Source: Prosapia bicincta (Eukaryota; Arthropoda; Insecta; Hemiptera; Cercopidae). From it: a DNA stretch of 64,000 nucleotides. The first letter of the stretch is position 1. Every line of letters starts with the position of its first letter. The position numbers were made by a program, and so were the translations under genes. Positions 55,091 through 64,000 of this stretch are shown here, in pieces. The notes under the pieces were generated by a model. That model searched no databases and was not told the origin of the DNA. It saw only the letters and a program-made list of their open reading frames with translations. The stretch covers positions 327,883,645-327,947,644 of the forward strand of contig JBAIZL010000002.1 in NCBI GenBank assembly GCA_036971475.1, written 5' to 3'.

Positions 55091-55309
55091 ATAAAACTAA
55101 CACAATGTCCAAAATCGCGCAAACAACGCTAACACCATGTAAAACACTTCTAAATAGAAAGCTACTGAACACCATGACCTTCAAAGAGTAGTGGTTTGAG
55201 CCAGTGCCTGTCAAGCACGACGACGGTAGTTAAAGGTTAGAAATAGTGGATAGAGGTGTAATTAACTATCATCGTACTAGATAAACTTAGTAATATTATA
55301 TATATTTGT

Positions 55310-56175
55310 TGAATCCATCTTCACGTGAGCTACTAGTTTTCACTAAACACTTGTAAATATTTACAAACTTGCCGATAGTAGCATTTACTTATATTTGTTG
55401 AGGACGGTAATTTCGAGAGATATGTCCCACTGTCAACTCAGACTGTAACTGATCTCAAGGTTTATGTAGGTCAGGGTTATTAGAGTAAGTGTGGGATATT
55501 ATGGTGGTGTAAGTATATTTTGTGAGTATTAGGAGTTATTATATCAAAAAGTGTGTTTGAGTTGCAATGTAATTGTGTATTGAGTATGTGTGTAGGGTGT
55601 AGTTTGAAGTTTGTATATTCCGTATTGTTCGGTTGTCGACAATTTACAACGCCACTGGAGTTTACAAACTAACTTGCAGTTCGTGCCCCAGTTTTTACAT
55701 AGGCCAGACAGGGAGGTCCTTTTACACGTTACCAAGAACATATAAAAGCAGTAACAAACAATAACTACCAATCAATCTTCGCCGATTATCTCAACTCCAC
55801 AAAACATGACTACATAGACATAACATCTAATCTACAAATTCTTTATAAGCAGCACAAAAATAACCAACGCTACACAACCGATCAATACGAAATATACAGA
55901 CACTTCAAACTACACCCTACACACATACTTAGTATACAATTACATTACAACTCACACACATCTTTTGACATCATAGCTCCTAATACTCACAAAATACACT
56001 CACACCACCATAATATCCCACACTCACTCTAATACCCTAACCTACGTAAACCTTGAGATGAGTTACAGTCTGAGATGATATGGGACACATCTTCCGAAAC
56101 GGCCGTCTTCAACAAATATAAGTAAGTGCCACTATAGATAAGTTTGTAAATATTTACAAGTGTTTAGTAGTAATA
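55310..56175. mobile_element. PLE family 4 inverted-repeat copy
   Basis: Outer arms (55345-55415 and 56080-56170; CACTAAACACTTGTAAATAT, AGTAAGTGC-ACTATAG) and inner arms (about 55440-55625 and 55880-56055; GTGTGGGATATTATGGTGGT and complement) surround a GIY-YIG fragment at 55645-55760. The whole is an almost complete palindrome with a short unique centre. Confidence 0.75.
55640..55930 (+). pseudogene. PLE family 4 GIY-YIG fragment
   Basis: The plus strand reads YNATGVYKLTCSSCPSFYIG and QTGRSF, then after a frame change YQEHIKAVTN, LQILYKQHKNNQ and DQYEIYRHFKLH. GVY...C-x2-C...FYIGQTGRSF is the PLE-type GIY-YIG endonuclease. No RT sequence accompanies it. Confidence 0.7.
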
Positions 56176-56489
56176 TTACTAAGAATAAATACACAAGTTT
56201 GTATAAGCATCATGGACGCCAAAATTAACGTAATTTACTCTGTCTCTTTGTGTGTGTGTGCGTATAGAGTAAAAGTACATTGAGTTGTTTAAGCAAAATA
56301 ATTGTGATCGTATAAATAAAGCTCCGTTGTTAAATTTTGTACATGTGTACTTTAATAATATTGTATTGGCAGTGGCAAATATGTGCTGTTTCCGTGATGC
56401 ATTTCTTTGTAAAAATTCCTAATAATTTTGTGCGTAAAAGAAGATACAGAGAAATAGTCCTGAAGAAACTGCTTTAATTCTAACAACTT

Positions 56490-56700
56490 TTAAATGAATT
56501 TAGGTGTTTTGCACATTTGTAATGATTTATTTTGTATTTTTGAATGTATACTTCTAATTTTGAAACTTTCTTGATAGTTTTTTGTATGTTCAGAAGAAAT
56601 ATGTGTAGTTGCTGACGTAAGTTTCGAATTGTATTCCTGCGCGCGCATGCGTCTGACCAGTAGGTAGGGGTAGGAGAACCAGAAGTCGGCCATTTTAACT
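56490..56700. repeat. Left copy of a 6.6-kb-spaced inverted duplication
   Basis: The about 190 bp at 56500-56690, read on the minus strand (CCCCTACCTA, GTCAGACGCATG, CAACTA-ACATATTTCTTCTGA, AACTATCAAGAAAGTTTCAA, CATTACAAATG), recurs in plus orientation at 63168-63345 with about 8-10 percent differences. The left copy keeps CpG-rich GCGCGCATGCG where the right has GTGTGCGC. Confidence 0.8.
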
Positions 56701-56715
56701 TCCTCACAACTCCTG
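56636..56715 (+). promoter_or_regulatory. CpG-rich promoter-like segment (NRF1-like and YY1-like sites)
   Basis: CGCGCGCATGCGT (56640-56652) is close to the NRF1/Ewg palindrome GCGCATGCGC. CGGCCATTTTAA (56688-56699) resembles a YY1 site or, on the minus strand, an AAAATGGCCGAC start context. Such pairs mark animal housekeeping promoters. They stand out in this AT-rich window. Confidence 0.4.
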
Positions 56716-56774
56716 GGTTTGTTTGGACGGACGCTTTGATTACCGGCAACAAATAACTTAATTTCTTTTGAAAA

Positions 56775-56812
56775 ATGAGAGTCAAAAGCGATTTGGACGA
56801 AGATGAACAAGG
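56775..56812 (+). CDS. Possible first coding exon of an unknown gene
   Basis: ATG at 56775 in an AAAATGAGAG context reads MRVKSDLDEDEQ and meets GGGTGAGTAA at 56811-56820, a strong splice-donor match. It lies about 75-135 bp downstream of the promoter-like segment. The downstream exons would lie beyond the repeat array and cannot be seen. The alternative is a minus-strand start at ATGGCCGACTTCTGG (about 56694), whose frame of 66 codons has no recognisable similarity. Confidence 0.35.
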
Positions 56813-56819
56813 GTGAGTA

Positions 56820-57460
56820 AACAACATATTATCATTTTCATCTAGTATTTATTTAATCGTAAGGTGATTACAAAGGAGAAATCCCGCTAAAACAAGGGCG
56901 TTTGCCATGCTATGGTTTTAATCATTTTGTTTTATGTAGGAATGTTTTTTGGAACTAATTACTTGTACCACTATTAACTTCATGAGAAGTATTCGTAAAA
57001 TAAGAAAGTAGTAATCTCAGCCCTTCAAAGTGTGCTAAAAGTTTCGCTTTTCAATTTACTGTCCTTGAATATTAGATTGGTGTATAAATGGCGTCCTTTG
57101 GTTTGTATAAATTTAGTGCCATGTGTACAGCCTTAAAGTTAAATGAAAATTTCTAAGCAAAACTTATCAAATATGTTATAGTTTGAAAAAATGAAATGCA
57201 TAAGTAATAAATTGCGAATTCTATTGGCGATATAGTTTTTGTATTCTCAATATAAAATTAAACAACATTAAGCTAAGCAAGTAGGCTAGGTAGTTATAGA
57301 TTGTGGTTTTAATTCTTGATTATATTATGTAACTTAGTTGATTTATTAGGAAGGTAGAAGAAGATTAGTTTCCTTCCCTAAACCAAATGTGTTCTGAATA
57401 GTTTATTTTTGATATTGGTTACTAAATGTTACTATTTGATATTTGTTATATTTTAGATGT
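56820..57460. other. No gene seen (possibly intronic)
   Basis: AT-rich sequence after the candidate donor. Nothing supported. Confidence 0.4.
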
Positions 57461-57464
57461 CCAT

Positions 57465-60400
57465 AGTAGAAGGTGTTTGGGCTAAAATGCTGAAGCTCAG
57501 CGCCATACGAAATTTGGGGAATTTGTTTAACACTTCCAAATAGGATGATATCCACAAGAATTTTTTTTATATTGGCCTCAGGAAGTTACTTTTTTCCAAT
57601 TTAAAGTAGCGTAAAAATTCAGCGCTGATATAGAAGTTGTGAATAGGCGCGGAGTGATACAAATGCTTCGTGATGTTACAACTGTATTTCAATGTATAAA
57701 ATTAAAACCAAATCTAACCTGACTTAACACTTTTTAGGTATATTTTAATATAGGTATACAGTATTATATAAATTTAAAACCAAATCTATCCTAACTGGAG
57801 ACTTTATAAGTATAATTGGTTGAAATGCAGTAGCTCTGCACCATACGATATTTTGGGAAATTGTTCAAAACCACCAAATTGGACGATATCTACAAGAATT
57901 TTTTTTCAGTTGAAGTAGGAAAGTTACTTTTTTTAAAATTTAAAGTAGGGTAATAAATTCAGCGCGGATGTAGAAGTTGTGAATAGGTGCGGAGTGATAC
58001 TTAACGTGACAGTGCTGCGCATAAGGTTGTACGCATTGTCCGCAGTACGTAACGCAGCCTTACGTGTGTAAATATTTAAGAAACAACTTCTCCAATAAAG
58101 ATAGATTTGGTTTTAAATTTATACAATACTGTATACCTATATTAAAATATACCTAAAAAGTGTCAAGTCAGGTTAGATTTGGTTTTAATTTTATATATTG
58201 AAATACAGTTGTAACATCACGAAGCCTTTGTATCACTCCGCGCCTATTCACAACTTCTACATCCGCGCTGAATTTTTTACGCTACTTTAAATTGAAAAAA
58301 AAGTAACTTTCCGAGGTCAATTGAAAAAAAATTCTGTTATTGTTCATTAGCTCGGCACCATACCATATTTTGGGAAATTGTTCAAAACCATCAAATAGGA
58401 CGATATACAAAAGAATTTTTGGTTAAAATGCTGAAGCTTGGCGCCATACGAAATTTGGGGAATTTGTTTAACACTTCCAAATAGGATGATATCCACAAGA
58501 ATTTTTTTTAAATTGACCTCGGGAAGTTACTTTTTCCAATTTAAAGTAGCGTTAAATTTTTCAGCGCGGATGTAGAAGTTGTGATAGGAGCGGAGTGATA
58601 CAAATGCTTCGTGATGTTACAGCTGTATTTCAGTGTATAAAATTTAAACCAAATCTAACCTGACGACACTTTCGGTAATTTTAATATAGGTATACAGTAT
58701 TGTATAAATTTAAAAACCAAAGTTATCCTAACTGGAGACTTTATAAGTATATTTAAATATATGTATAAAAATTAGGCGAAGTTGTGAATAGGCGCAGAGT
58801 TATACAAATGCTTCGTGATTTTACAACTGAATTTCAATGTATAAAATTAAAACCAAATCTAACCTGACTTGACACTTTTTCGGTAAATTTTAATATAGGC
58901 ATACGGTATTGTATAAATTTAAAACCAAATCTATCCTAACTGGAGAAGTTGTTTCTCAAATATCTACACATATGAGGTTGCGTGACGTACCGCGGACAAT
59001 TTGTACAACCTTATGCGCAGCACTGTGACGTATAAGTATCACTCCGCGCCTATTCACAGCTTCTACATCCGCGCTGAATTTAGTACCCTACTTTAAATTG
59101 AAAAAAAGTAACTTTCCTACTTCAATTTAAAAAAAATTCTTGTGGATATTGTCCAATTTGGTGGTTTTGAACAATATCCCAAAATATCGTATGGTGTCGA
59201 GCTACTGCATTTCAACCAAAAATTCAATTGAAATGCAGTAGCTCGGCACCATACGATATTTTGGGAAATTGTTCAAAACCACCAAATTGGACGATATCCA
59301 CAAGATTTTTTTTTCAATTGAAGTAGGAAAGTTACTTTTTTTTTCAATTTAAAGTAGGGTAATAAATTCAGCGCGGATGTAGAAGTTGTGAATAGGTGCG
59401 GAGTGATACTTAACGTCACAATGCTGCGCAAAGGTTGTACGCATTGTCCGCTGTACGTCACGCAACCTTACGTGTGTAAATATTTAAGAAACAACTTCTC
59501 CAGTTAGGATAGATTTGGTTTTAAATTTATACAATACTGTATACCTATATTAAAATATACCTAAAAAGTGTCAAGTCAGGTTAGATTTGGTTTTAATTTT
59601 ATACATTGAAATACAGTTATAACATCACGAAGCATTTGTATCACTCCGCGCCTATTCACAACTTCTACATCAGCGCTGAATTTTTTATTTTACTTTAAAT
59701 TGAAAAAAAAGTAACTTTCCGAGGTCAATTAACAAAAAATTCTGTTATTGTGCATTAGCTCGGCACCATACCATATTTTGGGAAATTGTTCAAAACCATC
59801 AAATAGGACGATATCCAAAAGAATTATTGGTTGAAATGCAGTAGCTCAACACCATACGATATTTTTGGATATTGTTCAAAACCACCAAATTGGACAATAT
59901 CCACAGGAATTTTTTTTAAATTGAAGTAGGAAAGTTACTTTTTTAAAATTTAAAGTAGGGTACTAAATTCAGCGCGGATGTAGAAGTTATGAATAGGCGC
60001 GGAGTGATACGTCACAGTGCTGCGCATAAGGTTGTACGCATTGTCCGCGGTACGTCACGCAACCTCATGTGTGTAGATATTTGAGAAACAACTTCTCCAG
60101 TTAGGATAGATTTGGTTTTAAATTTATACAATACTGTATACCTATATTAAAATTTACCGAAAAAGTGTCAAGTCAGGTTAGATTTGGTTTTAATTTTATA
60201 CATTGAAATACAGTTGTAACATCACAAAGCATTTGTATCACTCCGTGCCTATCACAACTTCTACATCCGTGCTGAAATTTTTACGCCACTTTAAATTTAA
60301 AAAAAAAGTAATTTTCCGAGGTCAATTTGAAAAAAAAATTCTTGTGGATATCGTCCTATTTGGTGGTGTTAAACCAGGCGAGCTTCTGCATTTTTGCCAA

Positions 60401-60740
60401 ATTTTTTTTTTTATTGAAGTAGGAAAGTTACTTTTTTTTCAATTTAAAGTAGGGTAATAAATTCAGCGCTGATGTAGAAGTTGTAAATGGGCGCGGAGTG
60501 ATACTTAAGTCATAGTGCTGCGCATTAGGTTGTACGCATCGACCTCGGTACATCACGCAACCTTACTTGTGTAGATATTTGAGAAACAACTTCTCCAGTT
60601 AAAAAAGATTTGGTTTTAAATTTATACAATACTGTATACCTATCTACTTCAATAAAAAAAAATTCTTTTGGATATCGTCCTATTTGACGGTTTCGAACAA
60701 TTTCCCAAAATATCGTATGGTGCCGAGCTAATGCACAATA
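57465..60740. repeat. Array of inverted and direct copies of a palindromic repeat
   Basis: The recurrent block order is GCTC-GCACCATACGATATTTTG, CAAAACCACCAAATTGGACG, AAAGTAGGGTAATAAATTCA, GCGGATGTAGAAGTTGTGAA, TAGGCGCGGAGTGATAC, then CGTCACGCAACC, TAGATTTGGTTTTAAATTTA and TACAATACTGTATACCTAT. Copies start near 57480, 57820, 58430, 58780, 59225, 59830 and 60400, with inverted partners between them. Each about 600-bp unit is itself a fold-back around GTGATAC...GTATCAC. No coding sequence. Confidence 0.85.
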
Positions 60741-62400
60741 ACCAACTAAACAATTACCCAAAACATTAACAATTAGTATTTCTTTCATAACTCGGTATAA
60801 TTTTGTAATTTTCCAACATAGAAGTAAAGTTTGGAATATGCACGCAAGTAATATTTTTCGCACTACGGTACTTATAAATGTACATATAACTGTGCAAATA
60901 ATTAAAAATAGACAGACTCTTATCTTCAGCTAGTATTACACAATTACCTTCAAAATTTAAAACTTAAAACGGCAAGTATTGAATATATAATAATTTATTT
61001 TGTTGTAAAACGTCAAAATGTTGAAGAACGATGTTATTAAAGCACAATAGCAGCTGAAGTTAAGTTACAAATATACAGACTTATAACTTCAATTAATATT
61101 ACACAACTACCATGTATGTACTACATACACAACTACCATATGTATTAATTTTACTTTTTCTATATTATAAAGTATTATTCCTATGACTTTTGTTATAAAT
61201 CATTTATTTTAGACAGTGGTTAAAGTTTACAGTGTTTTATTGTATTGCAGTAGATGTTTTCCATATTAAGGTTTCCAATCTCAATGGTAGTTGTGTAATA
61301 CTATTAGAAGTTATAAGTGTGTATATTTGTAAATTCCGTTCAGCTTCTATTATGCTGTAATAACATCGTTTGTCAACATTTTTAAAAAATATAGAGTATT
61401 ATTATTGTTTTAACACCTTATTTCAACAATATGAGGTATTTTATTTTTAATATTCGCTGTTTGTTTTAAATTTTGAAGGTAATTGTGTAATTTCAAAGAC
61501 CAAAATAATAATATAAAAAAGAAAAGTTTTATATGCTAACGAATGTTTTAATTCCCTATCGCACAATATCCCCAGGAAATGAAAATGGTAAAAACATTGG
61601 CTTGTGTAACATACGTTCACTGCCAGCAACATTTATAAATATTTGTCTAATCTATGAATCCTATACATAGAATAATAACTTTTGTTATTAGTATAAATTA
61701 TTAATTATACTTGTATAGCTTATTAAATATATAAATGTAAGAGAGATTATATAATATTTAAATTAAAACTTTTACAGTTTACCTGTTACAGTAAATATTC
61801 AATATTTTGGTATGTCAATCTGAATGTTAGTTGTGTAATACTAATTGAAGTTATAAGTCTATATATTTGTAACTTCTAACATCGTTTATCAACATTTTTG
61901 AAAGGAAAAGGAAGAACATCTTCAAAGAAAACTTTTTTTTAGGAACGTTACTTTTTTTGAGTTTTAAGTAGGGGAAATTTTTTTTGGCAGAAGCACAAGT
62001 TGTGAATAGGCGTGGAGTGATACAAACGTCTGACGTCACGCGAACTACATTTATACCTGTCTTGGGGCTCCGAGAAGAAAACATTTTGCACTAATTTTTA
62101 TGCTTTGACTAATTATATCGTGTGGAAGTCGTATTTTTTCGTGGTTTTGAACAATATTCCAAAATATCGTAGGTGGCAGAAATTACAAAAATCAACGCTA
62201 GCTAACTAAGCTAATGTACATATAACTAATTTTGAAGGTAGTTGTGTAATACTAGCTGAAGATAAGAGTCTGTCTATTTTTAATTATTTGCGTAGTTATA
62301 TGTACATTAGCTTAGTTATATGTACATTATAAGTACCAAAAATATTACTTGCGTACATATTCCAAACCTTACTTCTATGTTGGCTACATGTTCTTATTTT
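60741..62400. repeat. Large fold-back region
   Basis: Sequences at 60880-60965 (TGTACATATAACTGTGCAAA, AGACAGACTCTTATCTTCAG) recur inverted at 62208-62330. The ACACAACTACC/GGTAGTTGTGTAATACTA motif recurs near 61090, 61285, 61825 and 62230 in both orientations. It is mostly AT-rich and noncoding. Confidence 0.65.
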
Positions 62401-63167
62401 AGTGGCAAAATCCTATATCTGCAGGTTGTCTGTAATTAGGTGTGTGTAGAATTTAAGTGCAATAATTTCTGTTTTGTGCGTGAAATAGTGTGTGTAAGTG
62501 AATTTCGTGCGTGAAATAGTGTCTGTAAGTGATTGTTTGCTCCTCGTATGTAGTTTTGCGGGATTTTAATAAATCTTTGTGTGGGGTGGAGGGTTAGTTA
62601 ACGTTGATTTTTGCTATTTCTGCCACCTACGATATTTTGGAATATTGTTCAAAACCACGTAAAAAAAACAATATCCACGCAAAATAATTAGTCAAAGCAT
62701 AAAAATTAGTGCAAAATGTTTTCTTCTCGGAGCCCCAAGATAGGTATAAATGTAGTTCGCATGACGTCAGACGTTTGTATCACTCCGCGCCTTTCACAAC
62801 TTGTGCTTCCGCCAAAAAAAATTTCCCCTACTTTAAACTCAAAAAAGTACTTTTCCTCAAAAAAAAAAATTTTTTTGTGTGGATATCTTACCTTTTTGTG
62901 CTTTTGAAAAATAATCCAAAATATCTTATGGGGCCGGTCTAATAAAAAATTACCAAAACATGTTTTGTTACATAAAGTTTAGAATGCTAAAACACTAAAT
63001 ACAGTTGTAACACCACAAAGCATTTGTATCACTCCGCGCCCATTCACAACTTCTACATCAGCGCTGAATTTTTTACTCTACTTTAAATTGAAAAATGTAA
63101 CTTTCCGAGGTCAATAAAAAAAAATTCTTGTGGATATCGTCCTATTTGGTGGTGTTAAAGGTCTTCT

Positions 63168-63341
63168 GGCGCTCTAACCCCTACCTATTGGTCAGACGCA
63201 TGTGTGCGCAAGAATACAATTCGAACCTCACGTCAGCAACTATTCATATTTCTTCTGAAAATACAAAAAACTATCAAGAAAGTTTCAAAATTAGAAGTAT
63301 ACATTCAAAAATACAAAATAAATCATTACAAATGCGCAAAA

Positions 63342-63345
<4 letters not shown>
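63168..63345. repeat. Right copy of the inverted duplication
   Basis: Plus-strand match to the minus strand of 56500-56690. It ends exactly where the (TA)n tract begins (AAATGCGCAAAACAC). Confidence 0.8.

Positions 63346-63400
<55 letters not shown>
63346..63400. repeat. (TA)n microsatellite
   Basis: About 55 bp of TA repeat. Confidence 0.9.
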
Positions 63401-63403
<3 letters not shown>

Positions 63404-64000
63404 TGAAATATACCTATGAAGTATCCAGTCAGGATAGATATGGTTCCAATTGTATAAATGTAACTATTTAGGTAATGTATAAAATTAAAACCAAATCCAA
63501 CCTGACTAAACAATTTTTAGGTATATTTTAATATAGGTATGTACTAATGTATAAATTTAAAACCAAATCTAACCTAACCGGACACTTATAAGTATATTTA
63601 AATATGTGTATACCAATTAAGCCAAAACGTCGTTTCTCAAATATCTACTCACGTAAAGTTGCGTGACGTACCCCGGCCGATGCGTACAACCATGCGCAGC
63701 ACTGTGACGTCATGAAACATTTGAATCACTCCACGCCCATTCACAATTTATACCTCAGCACTAAATTTTATACCCTACTTTAAATTGAATAAAAAGATTG
63801 AAAATTCTTGTGTATATTGTCCTATTTACTGGTTTTGAACAATTTCCAAAACATCGTAGGTGGCCGAAATAGCAAAACATCAACGTTACCTAACCCTCCG
63901 CCACACAAATATTTATTAAAATTGCCCCCCTTTAGCTGCAAAACTACTTACCAGGCCCAAACAATCTTTTACAGACTATTTCACGCACAAATCAAATTAT

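Larger units (their letters stand above)
62400..64000. repeat. Inverted repeat block continuing to the window end
   Basis: 62440-62660 (GAAATAGTGTCTGTAAGTGA, TGGGGTGGAGGGTTAGTTAA, GCCACCTACGATATTTTGG) is mirrored at 63830-64000. Between them are further family blocks (GGCGGAGTGATAC-type at 62760-62800, 63020-63070 and 63720), the right copy of the 56.5-kb duplication (63168-63345) and a (TA)n tract (63346-63400). The array runs off the end of the window. Confidence 0.75.

Noticed and set aside
56490..56810. Minus-strand 66-106-codon frames starting at ATGGCCGAC or upstream
   Set aside because: The sequence is duplicated at 63.2 kb as a repeat, no domain is visible, and the sequence fits promoter/first-exon DNA read from the plus strand better.

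Overview
The window looks like nuclear DNA of an arthropod, most likely an insect. It is very AT-rich, has intron-type splice sites, widely spaced host genes and dense transposable elements, and carries a run of the CCTAA pentamer (arthropod telomere repeat TTAGG) at 10819-10853. The species cannot be named from the sequence.

Host genes are few. A divergent pair at 45.9-48.4 kb encodes a PAGR1-like subunit of the MLL3/4-PTIP histone methyltransferase complex (minus strand) and a TAMM41-like mitochondrial CDP-diacylglycerol synthase (plus strand). Each has an uninterrupted coding exon. At 5283-6123, 26576-27215 and 34802-35144 lie three related plus-strand exons. Each starts right after a splice acceptor in the same phase, opens with a shared G-[AS]-P-W-[FY]-x-x-P-x-T motif, runs into a Lys/Glu-rich tail and ends in its own stop codon. 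They look like tandemly duplicated, possibly alternative, 3' terminal exons of one undescribed gene. The first is also full of Cys-x-Cys pairs. A possible promoter and first coding exon lies at 56.6-56.8 kb.

The rest is mostly mobile DNA. At least four Penelope-like element (PLE) lineages occur. One is a near full-length RT plus GIY-YIG copy (17005-19560, minus). Others are head-to-head palindromic copies (22.4-25.3 kb, 10-12 kb, 49-50 kb, 55.3-56.2 kb). PLE pieces are nearly always joined to long (TA)n tracts, and several of their ends can be folded as minimal hammerhead ribozymes. A complete Tc1/mariner-superfamily transposon with a DD82E catalytic triad (20603-22408) sits inside a PLE end with clean TIRs and a TA duplication. 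Other elements are a hAT transposon with a perfect 8-bp target duplication split by PLE DNA (14210-16329), piggyBac-type (2230-3208, 53.9-55.1 kb), mariner (32093-33126) and pogo (7.5-8.45 kb) relics, an I/Jockey-like non-LTR element with internal deletions (37332-40335) nested in a fold-back MITE, and many fold-back MITEs.

From about 57.4 kb to the end the window is a complex of inverted and direct copies of a few repeat blocks. Its flanks at 56.5-56.7 kb and 63.17-63.35 kb are inverted copies of each other.

Layout: 0-9 kb, first terminal exon plus DNA-transposon relics; 9-25.7 kb, PLE/hAT/DD82E nest; 26.5-35.2 kb, second and third terminal exons with MITEs between; 36-45.8 kb, MITEs and a non-LTR element; 45.9-48.7 kb, PAGR1/TAMM41 pair; 49-56.2 kb, PLE and piggyBac fragments; 56.5-64 kb, promoter-like sequence and palindromic repeat array.
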